Shown: positions 9,030 to 18,741 of the stretch, one piece after another
How the letters are laid out: each line of letters begins with the position of its first letter
How positions within the stretch are numbered: the stretch's first letter is position 1
DNA from: Gammaproteobacteria bacterium
Lineage (GTDB): Bacteria > Pseudomonadota > Gammaproteobacteria > Methylococcales > Methylomonadaceae
Reading direction: 5' to 3'
DNA: 64,000 bases
Assembly: GCA_018830325.1 (NCBI GenBank)
Contig: JAHJSQ010000074.1
Span: 1 to 64,000, forward strand
Made by a program: the position numbers and the translations under genes
The notes under the pieces: generated by a model
What the model saw: only the letters and a program-made list of their open reading frames with translations
Database searches by the model: none
Told to the model about the DNA's origin: nothing

Positions 9030-11048
9030 ATGTCAGACAGAAAAATTCTTGTTACCAGTGCCCTACCTTATGCCAATGGTCCGATTCATTTAGGACACAT
9101 GGTCGAATATATTCAAACCGATATTTGGGTACGGTTTCAGAAACAACGGCATCAGCAATGCTATTTTGTCTGTGCCGACGATACGCACGGCACCCCGATC
9201 ATGCTTAGGGCTGACAGCGAAGGCATCACACCCGAACAATTAATTGCCCGCTCCGCCGAAGAGCATTTGGCCGATTTTACCGAATTCGGCGTTGCGTTCG
9301 ACAATTTTCATAGTACGCACTCTGCAGAAAACAAGTCGCTCGCCGAGTTGATCTACAAGCGTTTGCGCGAGGGTGGACATATCTCATCGCGTAGCATTAC
9401 GCAGGCTTTTGATCCGGTCAAAAACATGTTTTTACCTGATCGCTTCATTAAAGGCGATTGTCCGAAATGCGGTGCAAAGGATCAGTACGGTGACAGCTGT
9501 GAGACGTGCGGCGCGACCTATTCGCCGACTGAATTGAAAAATGCCGTATCGGTCGTTTCCGGCGAAAAACCGATCGAAAAAGAATCGCTACATTATTTCT
9601 TCAAGTTACCGGATTTTGAGAACATGTTGCGAGAATGGATAGCCGAAGGCCATTTACAGAATGAAGTCGGCAACAAAATGAACGAATGGCTCGAAAATGG
9701 TCTGCAGGAATGGGATATCTCGCGCGATGCGCCTTATTTCGGCTTCGAAATACCGGATGCGCCAGGTAAATATTTCTATGTCTGGCTCGATGCGCCGATC
9801 GGATACATGGCTAGTTTTAAAAATCTATGCGAGCGCGAGGAAGACTTGAATTTCGACGATTTTTGGGCCGAGGAAAGCGATGCCGAGTTGTATCATTTCA
9901 TCGGCAAGGACATCATTTATTTTCACGCCTTGTTCTGGCCGGCAATGTTGAAAGGGTCAGGCTTTAGAACACCGAGCGCAATCTTCGCGCACGGTTTTTT
10001 GACAGTGAATGGCGAAAAGATGTCTAAATCGCGCGGCACTTTCATTAAGGCGCGCACTTATCTTGATCACCTGAATCCAGAGTATCTGCGGTATTATTTT
10101 GCAGCGAAACTCGGTTCCGGCGTCGACGATATCGATTTAAACTTCGACGATTTTACCCAGCGCGTTAATTCCGACCTAGTCGGTAAGGTCGTCAATATCG
10201 CCAGCCGTTGCGCCGGTTTTATTCATAAACGTTTTGACGGTTTGCTCTCGAAACATTGCGTGGAGCCAGACCTGTTCGATTATTTCATCGAGGCTAATGA
10301 AGGCATTGCACGGTGTTATGAAGCGCGCGAATTCGGCAAGGCAATGCGCGAAATCATGGCACTCGCAGATCGGGCCAATCAGTATATCGACGAGAAAAAA
10401 CCCTGGCTGATCGCGAAAGAGGAAGGCCGCGACGAGGAGCTGCATGAAATTTGCTCGATGGGCATCAACTTGTTTAGATTATTGATTGTCTATTTAAAAC
10501 CGGTAGTGCCGGCAATGGCGCATCAAGCCGAGATTTTTCTGAACTTGGAACCGGAGGCTTGGCCGGATAAGGCCGAGCCGTTGCTTGATCATCAGATCGA
10601 CGTGTTCCGGCCGCTAATGACTCGGGTCGATTCTGACAAGATCGCTGCGGTAGTTGAAGCCTCAAAGGAAAACTTGCAAAAATTCGAGGAGCCGAAACCG
10701 AAACGTTTCGACCCGATCGGCGAGGCGATTGAGTTCGACGATTTTGCCAAACTGGATCTTCGCATCGCGTGCATCGTCAATGCCGAACATGTCGAAGGCG
10801 CGGACAAGTTGTTGCAATTGACCGTCGATATCGGCGATGAAACACGTAATATCTTTGCCGGCATCAAATCGGCCTATGCGCCGGAAGACCTAGTCGGCAA
10901 ATTGACACTGGTCGTCGCCAATTTAAAACCGAGGAAAATGCGTTTCGGCTTATCCGAAGGCATGGTGCTGGCCGCCGGGCCCGGCGGCAAGGACATTTGG
11001 TTGCTGAGTCCGGATCAAGGAGCTGTGCCGGGTATGCGCGTCAAGTGA
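9030..11048 (+). CDS. metG: Methionyl-tRNA synthetase
   Basis: Charges tRNA-Met with methionine in the cytoplasm. The class I signatures are present: the HIGH-type motif as HLGH in [12 protein letters not shown] (about residue 20) and KMSKS in [10 protein letters not shown] (about residue 335). A zinc-knuckle region [18 protein letters not shown] (about residue 145) marks the long bacterial form. The C-terminus ([20 protein letters not shown] onward) is the EMAP/Trbp111-type tRNA-binding domain used for dimerisation. Total 672 residues, close to the E. coli enzyme. The start at 9030 ([17 protein letters not shown]) matches the family; 12 extra in-frame codons upstream are not conserved in character. 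Confidence 0.97.
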   Translation: MSDRKILVTSALPYANGPIHLGHMVEYIQTDIWVRFQKQRHQQCYFVCADDTHGTPIMLRADSEGITPEQLIARSAEEHLADFTEFGVAFDNFHSTHSAENKSLAELIYKRLREGGHISSRSITQAFDPVKNMFLPDRFIKGDCPKCGAKDQYGDSCETCGATYSPTELKNAVSVVSGEKPIEKESLHYFFKLPDFENMLREWIAEGHLQNEVGNKMNEWLENGLQEWDISRDAPYFGFEIPDAPGKYFYVWLDAPIGYMASFKNLCEREEDLNFDDFWAEESDAELYHFIGKDIIYFHALFWPAMLKGSGFRTPSAIFAHGFLTVNGEKMSKSRGTFIKARTYLDHLNPEYLRYYFAAKLGSGVDDIDLNFDDFTQRVNSDLVGKVVNIASRCAGFIHKRFDGLLSKHCVEPDLFDYFIEANEGIARCYEAREFGKAMREIMALADRANQYIDEKKPWLIAKEEGRDEELHEICSMGINLFRLLIVYLKPVVPAMAHQAEIFLNLEPEAWPDKAEPLLDHQIDVFRPLMTRVDSDKIAAVVEASKENLQKFEEPKPKRFDPIGEAIEFDDFAKLDLRIACIVNAEHVEGADKLLQLTVDIGDETRNIFAGIKSAYAPEDLVGKLTLVVANLKPRKMRFGLSEGMVLAAGPGGKDIWLLSPDQGAVPGMRVK

Positions 11049-11172
11049 CAGAATTCAAAGAATGAGGTCAAGTTCACCATTTCTGATAGCGAACAATCAA
11101 TTGACCGCTTGAAAGCCGGGTATAGTCAGGCAAAAAAATTGCCCGACACAAGCAGTGGATGGATACCCTGAT

Positions 11173-11202
11173 CGTCCCTCACCTAGCGTTAGGTGAGGGA
11201 CG
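11173..11202. repeat. Perfect hairpin downstream of metG
   Basis: Perfect 13-bp arms CGTCCCTCACCTA / TAGGTGAGGGACG around a 4-base loop. No T-run follows on either strand, so it is not a classic intrinsic terminator, although it lies about 125 bp after the metG stop. It may be a REP-like element. Confidence 0.6.
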
Positions 11203-11269
11203 GCCGAGAATACCAAGTTACATTAAATGGCATCGAGGTCAAAAAGGCGAAAATATGCTGGTAGCCAAG

Positions 11270-11398
11270 CTCCAGCTTCGGTAACCTGTTCAGGAAGCTG
11301 GAGCTTCCGGAGTACCTTTCCCAAGCTGGAGCTTGGGAAAGAGCGTGGTGCGGGTTGGCCGTTTTTAGCTTGATGCGCATGGGTTGTAAACCCCGTCC
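11270..11398. repeat. Dispersed repeat, family C, copy 1
   Basis: This segment is closely matched by 46977-47105. Both contain AAGCTGGAGCTTCCGG, TTTCCCAAGCTGGAGCTTGG, then a shared stretch ending CCCCGTCCTGCT. The core AAGCT-centred palindromes form hairpins. Beyond it, 11446-11480 matches one end of the TA-flanked MITE family (TCTAAGACGG...CGATCAAAA), so a fragment of that element abuts it. Nothing else is visible between metG and the next gene. Confidence 0.7.
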
Positions 11399-11482
11399 TG
11401 CTTAGTAGTGATTTGCATAGGCATAATAAGTCATTGAAATAACTTCTTATTCTAAGACGGCTTCTCGATCAAAAAAGAGTAT

Positions 11483-12403
11483 TCAATCACGGTGGGATGA
11501 CAGGGCCTCGGTAAGTGCCGATTGCAAGTCGTTATATTCAAAACTGAAGCCTAGTTCATTAATGAGTCTTAATGGCATGACGCGTTGGCTGCCAAGTACT
11601 AGTTCCGACATTTCACCGAGCAGTAACTTCAAAGCCCAAGCGGGAATCGGCAGTAAGGCAGGACGTTTCAAGCAAGCGGCCAGCGTTTCGGTGAACTCTC
11701 GATTGGTAACGGGGTTAGGCGCCGTAGCATTGTATGGGCCGCGCATCGATTCGTCGTTCAACATGGCGCATGCGATGTTGATCCAGTCTTGCCGGTGTAT
11801 CCAAGACATCCATTGGTTGCCTGCGCCGATTCGGCCGCCCAGGCCAAGCTTGAAGGGTAGTAGCATACGTTGTAGCAGTCCCCCACCGTGACCTAGAACC
11901 AAACCCGTTCGTATTAAACAAACTCTGATATCGAGTTGCTCGGCTTGAAGCGCACTGTTTTCCCAAGCCGAGCATAATCGATGTGAAAAATCGTCTTTGG
12001 CGGGCGTCTCTTCATCGAGAATCGTGTCGCCTTGATTGCCGTAATAGCCAATCGCCGAACCGCTTATCAAGACTTCCGGTTTTATTGCCAATCGTTCCAG
12101 TGTTTCAAACAAACGATCCGTCAATACGACGCGGCTATCCCATATAATACGTTTTTGCGCCTCTGTCCATCGTTTGTCGAAAATTGGCGCGCCGGCTAGA
12201 TTAATGACTGCGTCGAATCGTTGGTCCGGAGTGATGTCTTCGAATTTGCCCAGGCCTTTTGTGCCGGGGCCGCAAATTAACGGAACGCGTTCGGGGTTCC
12301 GGCTAAGTACCGTAAGTTGGTGACCCTGACCGCTCAATTGTCTGGTCAAAAGAGTTCCGATAAAACCGGTGCCGCCTGTTAGTAATATACTTCGCATGGT
12401 CAT
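11483..12403 (-). CDS. NAD(P)-dependent epimerase, TIGR01777/YfcH-like
   Basis: Short-chain dehydrogenase-like sugar-nucleotide epimerase family member of unknown physiological substrate. The N-terminus carries the Rossmann dinucleotide-binding motif LLTGGTGFIGTLL. SAIGYYG contains the tyrosine of the catalytic region, and the family-typical PFKLGLGGRIGAGNQWMSWIHRQD and C-terminal VMPLRL(I) stretch are present. About 306 residues, normal for the family. The start is taken at 12403 (MTMRSILLTGG); 12397 is equally possible, and a longer in-frame extension reads into a palindrome and lacks family character. A monocistronic gene. Confidence 0.88.
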   Translation of the reverse strand: MTMRSILLTGGTGFIGTLLTRQLSGQGHQLTVLSRNPERVPLICGPGTKGLGKFEDITPDQRFDAVINLAGAPIFDKRWTEAQKRIIWDSRVVLTDRLFETLERLAIKPEVLISGSAIGYYGNQGDTILDEETPAKDDFSHRLCSAWENSALQAEQLDIRVCLIRTGLVLGHGGGLLQRMLLPFKLGLGGRIGAGNQWMSWIHRQDWINIACAMLNDESMRGPYNATAPNPVTNREFTETLAACLKRPALLPIPAWALKLLLGEMSELVLGSQRVMPLRLINELGFSFEYNDLQSALTEALSSHRD

Positions 12404-12533
12404 ATTTGCGGTTTTAATGGCAATGTTATTTTGTTCGGTAGCAAGGCGCGAAAACAGGCGCATAGCAAGCTATGTAACTGTTTTCGCAACACAGCTATCG
12501 GACAAAAGAACGCGTCAGAAAGCCGCAAATGTG
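12403..12533. repeat. Large nested imperfect palindrome upstream of the epimerase
   Basis: Concentric inverted repeats: centre ATAGC-AA-GCTAT (12462-12473), then GCGAAAACAG / CTGTTTTCGC (12448-12457 / 12478-12487, perfect), then TTTTGTTCGGTAGC / GCTATCGGACAAAA (12/14 matched), and an outer ATTTGCGG / CCGCAAAT. The whole could fold as one long hairpin or cruciform at the 5' end of the epimerase gene. Function unknown. Confidence 0.7.
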
Positions 12534-12604
12534 GCCGTGCGAAGTATTTATTCATGACTCGGGCTCCGTAGTGAGAGTGGCAACAACAAATTTAGCCGGT
12601 TTGT

Positions 12605-13048
12605 TTATCGAGATTCCTCGACATGTTGATCGTCGTGTTCCTGTTTTACGGGTAGGAATGATAATAAACCATAAGCGATATGTGAAAGGCCGGCATAGAG
12701 AAAAAACAGTCGATAAGTATGATCGATCGGAATGTGATTGACGCGACCATAAAACTCGAGAGCACCACTCAACAAAATCAAAAAAAGACCGGCGGCTGTC
12801 AATTCTTTATAGCTTTGCTTCATGAAACAATAGGCGAACATCGATAATTCCGCTAGTACAATATAAATCATCATGATTTTGATGTTATTACTCAAAGGGC
12901 CGTAAAGGTCGGTATTGAGCTCGAAAAATGCTTGGTTAGTCGTAAAGGATAGGGTTGCTGCTGCGATACTGACGGCCAGAGAGACATAATAATTAGCTTC
13001 CAACGCATATTTGAAGCTGGTTAAGCTTTTTGTTGCAAAACTATTCAT
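12605..13048 (-). CDS. Small four-helix membrane protein, function unknown
   Basis: Protein of 147 residues with about four hydrophobic segments (about residues 22-36, 56-78, 84-103 and 112-132), so an inner-membrane protein. I do not recognise the family. The start at 13048 (MNSFATKSLTSFKYALEANY) is preceded by AAGGATAATCTC, a usable ribosome-binding site; the in-frame extension to 13357 is translated dispersed-repeat DNA and was dropped. The histidine-rich acidic tail (KQEHDDQHVEES) is notable and could bind metal, but that is a guess. No operon partner. Confidence 0.7.
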   Translation of the reverse strand: MNSFATKSLTSFKYALEANYYVSLAVSIAAATLSFTTNQAFFELNTDLYGPLSNNIKIMMIYIVLAELSMFAYCFMKQSYKELTAAGLFLILLSGALEFYGRVNHIPIDHTYRLFFLYAGLSHIAYGLLSFLPVKQEHDDQHVEESR

Positions 13049-13126
13049 GAGATTATCCTTAGGGTTTCGTGAACAATAACTTCCTGGAGTTATTAGCTTT
13101 GTCGAGGGTTCGGTAAATCGCTTGGC

Positions 13127-13350
13127 AGGATGCCGTGAATACGTCCATGTAGGCTTGACGGCGGAATCTGATTGCCATGGATGACATGAATGCAGATTTT
13201 GCATTACGCCATGGATGGCGTGTATTAGAGCAACGCAGGGCAGAAAAATGCTCCTGCATTTTCTGCATTCGTTACATCCTTGTAACTCAGCAGTTGCCGA
13301 GGAGCAAAAATCTGCCCTGCCGCCGACACCTGCCAATCGAGTTACCAAAC
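13127..13350. repeat. Dispersed palindromic repeat, family B (divergent copy)
   Basis: Contains the family B core also seen at about 24740-24870, 46615-46750 and 48900-49040: GAATGCAGATTTTGCA, GAGCAAAAATCTGCCCTGC and a GCCGTGAA/GGCTTGACGGC region, arranged as inverted repeats. This copy is longer and more diverged in the centre. Its ends do not show clear TA flanks. Confidence 0.6.
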
Positions 13351-13390
13351 CTTCCATAAAAAAGGGAAATTATTTATCACCAAATCCTTA

Positions 13391-13430
13391 AAAAAAAAGT
13401 CCACCTGAAAGAACCGAGCAGGAGGACTTT
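13391..13430 (-). terminator. Intrinsic terminator of ftsH
   Basis: On the minus strand a 12-bp stem AAAGTCCTCCTG / CAGGTGGACTTT (one mismatch) with an 11-base loop is followed directly by a run of T. It begins 24 bp after the ftsH stop, so it is the likely end of the ftsH transcript. Confidence 0.85.
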
Positions 13431-13453
13431 ATAGAGGAGGACATTGTCAGCGG

Positions 13454-15352
13454 CTAGGTTGCCAGGCCGCTTTGACCGATATTGCTGCCGCCCGTTGTAT
13501 CCGGCGTCACCGTGACAGGGGGTTGTTCGTCCTTGTCATCATCTTCCGGTACCGGAGGGGCAATTTTTTTGCCATTCATTAAATCATCGATTTGAAACTT
13601 ATCGATGGTTTCCCACTGCATTAATGCATCAGCCATGTTATGGAGGATGTCCATGCGATCGGTGAGAATCTGTTTGGCACGCTCATAGTTTTTGTCGACA
13701 AGCGATCGAATTTCGTCGTCGATTAATCGCGCCATTTGTTCTGACATCGCTTTATTTTGCGGACCGAAATAGCCTTGATTCTGATCCGGTCCATAATCCA
13801 TCGGTCCGAGGCGATCGGAGAGACCCCACTTAGTTACCATGTTGCGGGCCAATTGAGTGGCACGCTCGATGTCATTGGAAGCGCCGGTGGTTACTTTGTT
13901 CTTACCGTAAATGATTTCTTCGGCAACGCGGCCGCCGAATAGGCTGGCTATTTGGCTTTCCAACTTATCCCGGCTAGCGCTATAGGAATCCCGTTCCGGT
14001 AGGAACATCGTGATGCCTAATGCACCGCCACGGGGCATAATGCTAACTTTATAAACCGGATCGTGCTCCGGAACGACACGGCCGACGATGGCATGACCGG
14101 CTTCATGATAGGCTGTCATCAACTTATCTTCTTCGCGCATCATCATGCTTCTTCTTTCGGCACCCATGAGCATCTTGTCGCGGGCTTTGTCGAGATCTTC
14201 CATGTTCACTTCGCGTTTGTTTTTACGCGCCGCAAATAAAGCCGCTTCGTTGATCAGATTCGCGAGTTCCGCGCCGGAAAAGCCGGGCGTGCCTCGGGCC
14301 AGGTCGTTGATGTTGACATCTGCAGCTTGCGGTACTTTTTTGATATGTACACCGAGAATCTGCTCGCGTCCTTTAATATCGGGTAAGCCAACCGTGACTT
14401 GTCGGTCGAATCGGCCGGGTCTCAGCAAGGCTTTATCAAGTACATCGGCGCGGTTGGTCGCGGCGATAACGATGATACCTTCGTTGCCGTTGAAGCCGTC
14501 CATTTCCACAAGCAATTGGTTCAAAGTTTGTTCGCGTTCGTCATTGCCGCCGCCCATGCCGTTGCCGCGATGACGGCCGACCGCATCGATCTCGTCGATG
14601 AAGATGATGCACGGCGCGCGTTTCTTGGCTTGTTCGAACATATCGCGAACGCGAGAAGCACCGACACCGACAAACATTTCAACGAAATCCGAACCGGATA
14701 TCGAAAAGAACGGCACCCCCGCTTCACCTGCAATGGCTCGAGCCAGCAGCGTTTTACCGGTTCCCGGAGGACCGACCATCAAAACGCCACGCGGTATCTG
14801 ACCGCCGAGGAATTCGTATTTGGCGGGGTCTCTCAGAAAATCGACCATCTCGACGACGTCTTCCTTGGCTTCTTCAACGCCGGCAACATCAGTGAATTTG
14901 ACCTTAATTTGGTTTTCCTCAAGCAACTTCGCCTTGCTTTTACCGAAATTCATCTGGCCGCCCATACCGCCGCCTTGCTGTCTTCGGAAGAAATAAACCC
15001 AGACTGCGATCAACAGTAACATGGGTGCCCATGAGATAAATATCTGCATCAGCATCGATTGTTTCGGCGGTGATGTGACTTTGATTTTGACGCCGTATTC
15101 CAACAATTCGTCGATCATCTTGGCATCGTTAGGGTTATAGGTCATAAACCTTTCCCCGTTACGCCGGCGACCATTGATTTCCTCGCCGTTAATCGTGACT
15201 TCAGCAACGACGCCGGCCCGTATGTCTTCGATAAAGTCAGAGTATGACAAGGCATAGTTACTGTCGTTTTGCGGGCCCATTCGGCTAAATGCCGTGAATA
15301 GCGTAAGCCCTACCGCTATCCAGATGACGATTTTAAGTGCATTTGATTTCAT
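13454..15352 (-). CDS. ftsH: ATP-dependent zinc metalloprotease FtsH
   Basis: Membrane-anchored AAA+ protease that extracts and degrades membrane and regulatory proteins. Two N-terminal transmembrane helices (about 7-23 and 104-122) flank a periplasmic region. The AAA module has Walker A GPPGTGKT (194-201), Walker [12 protein letters not shown] and the second region of homology [20 protein letters not shown]. The zinc site HEAGH (about 415) marks the protease. Total 632 residues, standard. The start is preceded by GAGGAG. The last residues are a low-complexity acidic/Gly/Thr tail. It lies immediately downstream of a decayed hflC gene on the same strand, whose product normally modulates FtsH. 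Confidence 0.97.
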   Translation of the reverse strand: MKSNALKIVIWIAVGLTLFTAFSRMGPQNDSNYALSYSDFIEDIRAGVVAEVTINGEEINGRRRNGERFMTYNPNDAKMIDELLEYGVKIKVTSPPKQSMLMQIFISWAPMLLLIAVWVYFFRRQQGGGMGGQMNFGKSKAKLLEENQIKVKFTDVAGVEEAKEDVVEMVDFLRDPAKYEFLGGQIPRGVLMVGPPGTGKTLLARAIAGEAGVPFFSISGSDFVEMFVGVGASRVRDMFEQAKKRAPCIIFIDEIDAVGRHRGNGMGGGNDEREQTLNQLLVEMDGFNGNEGIIVIAATNRADVLDKALLRPGRFDRQVTVGLPDIKGREQILGVHIKKVPQAADVNINDLARGTPGFSGAELANLINEAALFAARKNKREVNMEDLDKARDKMLMGAERRSMMMREEDKLMTAYHEAGHAIVGRVVPEHDPVYKVSIMPRGGALGITMFLPERDSYSASRDKLESQIASLFGGRVAEEIIYGKNKVTTGASNDIERATQLARNMVTKWGLSDRLGPMDYGPDQNQGYFGPQNKAMSEQMARLIDDEIRSLVDKNYERAKQILTDRMDILHNMADALMQWETIDKFQIDDLMNGKKIAPPVPEDDDKDEQPPVTVTPDTTGGSNIGQSGLAT

Positions 15353-15387
15353 TTAAATTTACTCCTCTTTAGAGATGTATGAGGATA

Positions 15388-15835
15388 TCATTCTTCTTTC
15401 GAAAAATACCTGAAGAAATCTGATTTCGGTTCCAATAACAGAGTATCTTGAGTATTTTCGAACGATTTTTGATAGTCGTTCAAGCTTCGCTGGAATGCAT
15501 AAAACTCTTCATTTTTGCCATGGCTGACCGCATAGATCTCGGCCGACTTGACATCGCCACGTCCTCGTATTTGTTCGGCTTCACGATAAGCGTTGGCCAA
15601 AATAATTTCACGTTACTTATCGGCCTGCTCGCTAATTTGTTCTGCAAGTTCCGCGCCTTGTAAGCGGGTTCCCTAGCGCCTTTTTACGTTCGGCTTCCAT
15701 TCAGCGAAATACCGAACTGCTGACTTCGTCGGGCAAATCTTTCGCTAGATGCCTATATCGACCAACTCGATGCCGTATTGTTCAGCGATCGGTCTTAATT
15801 TGGTTATGTTTACGTTGGCGATCCATTTGCATGCT
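15388..15835 (-). pseudogene. hflC: hflC remnant, frameshifted and truncated
   Basis: The last 70 codons are open and match the HflC C-terminus (ANAYREAEQIRGRGD...EFYAFQRSLNDYQKSF...LLLEPKSDFFRYF). Upstream, in shifting frames and interrupted by stops, come EYGIELVDI, then a segment matching the LPDEVSS-VFRRMEAERK region, then GAELAEQISEQADK. These are consecutive pieces of the band-7/SPFH protein HflC. The N-terminal half and hflK are absent; the next gene begins 16 bp beyond. HflC with HflK normally forms a membrane complex around FtsH. Here it appears dead, so functional copies would have to be elsewhere in the genome. Confidence 0.85.
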
Positions 15836-15851
15836 AAACAAATCATCTGGT

Positions 15852-17297
15852 TTAACCGGGCTCAAGAAAATCGACTAGATCACTGCTGAATTTATTTTTT
15901 AATTTCAATAGCGCGCTGTTCTGAATTTGCCTGACCCGTTCCCGCGTTAACGACATCCGGTCGGCAATGTCTTGCAGCGTCATTTCGGTATCGCTGTCGA
16001 GTCCGAAGCGGCAATTAATGATGTCGGCTTCGCGTTCGGGCAGGGTTTGGATAGCCTTCCTCAAGCAGTTTTTCAATGCCGAATTAGCCAATATATTAAT
16101 CGGTTGCGGAAAATGGTTCTGCTCCATCGAATCGACGATCGCCGGTAAATCTTCATCATCATTGATATTGTTATCGAGCGAAATGGTCGGTTGATAATTA
16201 TTGACGATGGCTTTGATTTCCTCTTCGGGCAAGGCGCAGATTTCGGCTAGTGTTTTATTGGTTGGCCATTGGTTGTGTTTGACCAGATAATCGTTCATCG
16301 TTTCGAACACCGCGGCCGCTTTTGCCGCGATGTTGTAAGGCAGGCGGACCATTTTTTCCTGTCTCACCATGCCTCGAGTGATGCTTTGCTTGATCCAATA
16401 AATCGCATAAGTAGAAAAGCGCACCGAGCGTCGCCAATCGTAACGGTCAACCGCCTTAATCAACCCTACTGTTCCGTCTTGAATTAAATCGGTAAACGGC
16501 ACCGAGGAATGATGATATTGACGAGCAATGAACGTGACTAGCCTAAGGTTGCCGCTGATCATCGCACGTCTTGAGGAAATCATTCGTTGTTGCTCGATCG
16601 ACGCGGATTTCAGCAATTCCAAGTCATCACCGTTGAGTGCTCGATCCTTGAGCCGGCAAGTTAAGACCTTGACGATTTGTTGCAGGAAATTAGGTAAAAG
16701 ATGAAGATCGTCCAGTAATTGTCGGCATTCGGTAAATACGGTACTTGAATGCGGGTTGCCTTTGGCGTCGATCACCTGTTGAAAACACTCTAATAACTTG
16801 CTTGCGAGCTGTTTAGCGGTATCCTGTGCAGGACTGTCCTTTTGTACAGGTTCGAGATTGTTTTTTCTGATAAGTTCGGATAAGTCGATGCCATCACCGA
16901 TAGCGCTAACAAATTCGCCGGCAACAACCGACAGTCCGGAATCCGAATAAATCATCAAACGCGATAAATTTAAGCGACTTTGTTCCATTTGTTGAGCTAG
17001 CGAGGTTAATTCCTCGGGAGTCAAAACCGATGCATTTTGCTGATGGATCAATAACTCGTCGCCTCCATTCTGCATGAATGTCATTGCATCATTCGATGAG
17101 GACAGCGCTTCGCTTTCCGCAAATAATTCGGCATCGACAGGCTCCGATTCGATTTCATCGGAATCGTTGTTTAGGGTGTCGATTTGCGGTCGCCTTGAAT
17201 GCATTAGATCCGTTTCAAGTGAAGCTTCCTTATAAAAGCCTCGAAAACTGCCGGAACGGTACTGATTGTTTAGCATTGAATAGTTCATTTGGGTCAT
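15852..17297 (-). CDS. Group-2-like sigma-70 family RNA polymerase sigma factor
   Basis: Directs RNA polymerase to a promoter subset. Region 2 spans about 247-316 (DLIQDGTVGLIKAVDRYDW, RFSTYAIYWIKQSITR), region 3 about 320-400 and region 4 about 410-468, ending in the helix-turn-helix LTRERVRQIQNSALLKLK. About 240 N-terminal residues do not resemble the RpoD 1.1 region and form a long, partly acidic extension. At 481 residues it is longer than RpoS (about 330) and shorter than RpoD, so this is not the housekeeping factor. It is divergent from a B12-binding MerR regulator 137 bp away, which suggests control by that protein. Which regulon it serves is unknown. Confidence 0.88.
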   Translation of the reverse strand: MTQMNYSMLNNQYRSGSFRGFYKEASLETDLMHSRRPQIDTLNNDSDEIESEPVDAELFAESEALSSSNDAMTFMQNGGDELLIHQQNASVLTPEELTSLAQQMEQSRLNLSRLMIYSDSGLSVVAGEFVSAIGDGIDLSELIRKNNLEPVQKDSPAQDTAKQLASKLLECFQQVIDAKGNPHSSTVFTECRQLLDDLHLLPNFLQQIVKVLTCRLKDRALNGDDLELLKSASIEQQRMISSRRAMISGNLRLVTFIARQYHHSSVPFTDLIQDGTVGLIKAVDRYDWRRSVRFSTYAIYWIKQSITRGMVRQEKMVRLPYNIAAKAAAVFETMNDYLVKHNQWPTNKTLAEICALPEEEIKAIVNNYQPTISLDNNINDDEDLPAIVDSMEQNHFPQPINILANSALKNCLRKAIQTLPEREADIINCRFGLDSDTEMTLQDIADRMSLTRERVRQIQNSALLKLKNKFSSDLVDFLEPG

Positions 17298-17375
17298 AGT
17301 GGATTGCCCCTTACCAGGTAACTGGTTATATACCCTGAGTAAATACTTTGTTGAATCAACTAAAGCTTGGATTAA

Positions 17376-17404
17376 ACATTACTCCTGAGTACAATGTTTG
17401 TCAA
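17376..17404 (-). promoter_or_regulatory. Candidate sigma-70 promoter of the sigma-factor gene
   Basis: On the minus strand a perfect -35 TTGACA (17404-17399) is followed after 17 bp by TAATGT (17381-17376), a weak -10. Transcription would start near 17370, about 70 bp before the sigma-factor ATG. The -35 lies inside the palindrome at 17393-17409. Confidence 0.5.
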
Positions 17405-17409
17405 ACATT
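17393..17409. promoter_or_regulatory. Operator-like perfect palindrome
   Basis: AATGTTTG-T-CAAACATT, perfect 8-bp arms, in the 137-bp gap between the divergent sigma-factor and MerR-like genes. It covers the proposed -35 of the sigma gene and lies 26 bp before the regulator's own start. A second half-site, AAACATT at 17374-17380, lies close by. It is a natural candidate site for the MerR-like protein, acting as repressor of both genes. The binding is inferred. Confidence 0.55.
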
Positions 17410-17434
17410 AATCATAAACAAAACCTGTGCATAA

Positions 17435-18349
17435 ATGTATACAATAAAAACCGTGACCTCACTCACAGGCATAAACACCGAAACACTAAGAGCTTGGGAA
17501 AGGCGCTACGGAACCGTTAATCCCGTTAGGGACAGCAAAGGTCGGCGTCTTTATACCCAGCAAGATGTCGAGCGTTTGACACTCTTGCTGGCAGTCACTC
17601 AGCAAGGTTTTACGATCAGCAAAATCGCAGATTTGAGTAACGATGAGTTACAGAATCTGTTGAACGCCAATCGAAATGCGCCTAATGCCAATCAGGAATT
17701 GTTTTTTGTGCGGATTGTCGATGCTCTGTTGCAGTTTCGCATGGATGTTTGCGAAGATTTGCTTAGGAGGGCGCTGATCGCAATGGACCCCCTTTGCTAT
17801 GCCCGGGAGGTTCTTTTGCCGACTCTGGAAAAAGTCGGTAATCTTTGGCATGAAGGTAAATTGACAATTGCTCAAGAGCATTTATTTTCCGCCTGTGTTA
17901 AACGAATCGTGTTAAGTATGGTAAATCACGAACAGCCATTTTCCGGAACCAATCCCGGTGTGATGTTTGCAACCATGACCGGAGAACATCACGAATTCGG
18001 AATATTGCTGAGCTGCTGGTTGGCCGCTAGCCAGCGATGTAAATGCTATTACATTGGCCCCGATTTGCCGTGGGAAGACTTGTTAAACGCCGGAAACCGG
18101 CTCAAGCCTTCTGTTATCGTGATGAGTCTCGCAAATACACCGCCTGAACAAGCTATGATTCAAAACCTAAACTATCTGGCCGAGGCGTTGCCGAAAGACA
18201 TCCAGTTATGGGTCGGCGGTACCGGTGCACAGTATTTGTTCAAGTCGAATCAATTGCCGGAACGGTCGGTTTTTACCGCTAGTCTCGACGACTTTTACCA
18301 TCGAATCGGTCGTATGATTGAAAGTCGTCCGCTCTCTCGGCCGTATTAG
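17435..18349 (+). CDS. MerR-type regulator with cobalamin-binding domain (CarH/LitR-like)
   Basis: Transcription factor of 304 residues. The N-terminal winged helix-turn-helix is MerR-like (TVTSLTGINTETLRAWERRYG, residues 7-26). A middle helical bundle carries W138-x9-E148-H149, the W-x9-EH pattern that packs against adenosylcobalamin in CarH. The C-terminal Rossmann-like B12-binding domain has E184-x-H186-x-x-G189, matching the family motif with the axial histidine. Proteins of this class are light- or cobalamin-dependent repressors that control carotenoid, photolyase or stress genes. It is divergent from a sigma factor, which is its likely target. Retention of all cobalamin contacts suggests it binds B12; light response is inferred. 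No ribosome-binding site is obvious. Confidence 0.85.
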   Translation: MYTIKTVTSLTGINTETLRAWERRYGTVNPVRDSKGRRLYTQQDVERLTLLLAVTQQGFTISKIADLSNDELQNLLNANRNAPNANQELFFVRIVDALLQFRMDVCEDLLRRALIAMDPLCYAREVLLPTLEKVGNLWHEGKLTIAQEHLFSACVKRIVLSMVNHEQPFSGTNPGVMFATMTGEHHEFGILLSCWLAASQRCKCYYIGPDLPWEDLLNAGNRLKPSVIVMSLANTPPEQAMIQNLNYLAEALPKDIQLWVGGTGAQYLFKSNQLPERSVFTASLDDFYHRIGRMIESRPLSRPY

Positions 18350-18741
18350 CGATTCTCGATCGATTGATTTAAGCTCTGACTTTTCAATACATGAAAAGTT
18401 CTTAATTTCTTATGAATTCAGTAGGTTTTTTTAATTCACTCGTTCAATTGACATGGAGGCGAGGTTTTTATTGCATTCACGGTAAATGGCTTTCATAATT
18501 CAATGCTTATTTAACACAGGACTATTGCCTGTTATTTTTTATTTCGATGATCAGATTCTCTTTTGCTCACCCAATTCCAATGCAAGCTTGTTTTGGCCGA
18601 ATAACGTCCGAACGGTTGGTTTATCGCCCGAGGCCGTGCGCGGTTGTTTCGGAGTGTAGAGGTCGTTTTATGAAATACAAGGTATTAAATATCTTTAATA
18701 ATCAACAATATGTTTAAAATGGGTAGCCGAATAATAATGTG
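18350..18741. other. Intergenic stretch before the terminator
   Basis: About 390 AT-rich bases with no credible open frame, repeat copy or RNA gene that I can recognise. I looked for a magnesium or cobalamin riboswitch ahead of mgtE and saw none; a terminator separates this stretch from mgtE. Confidence 0.5.
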
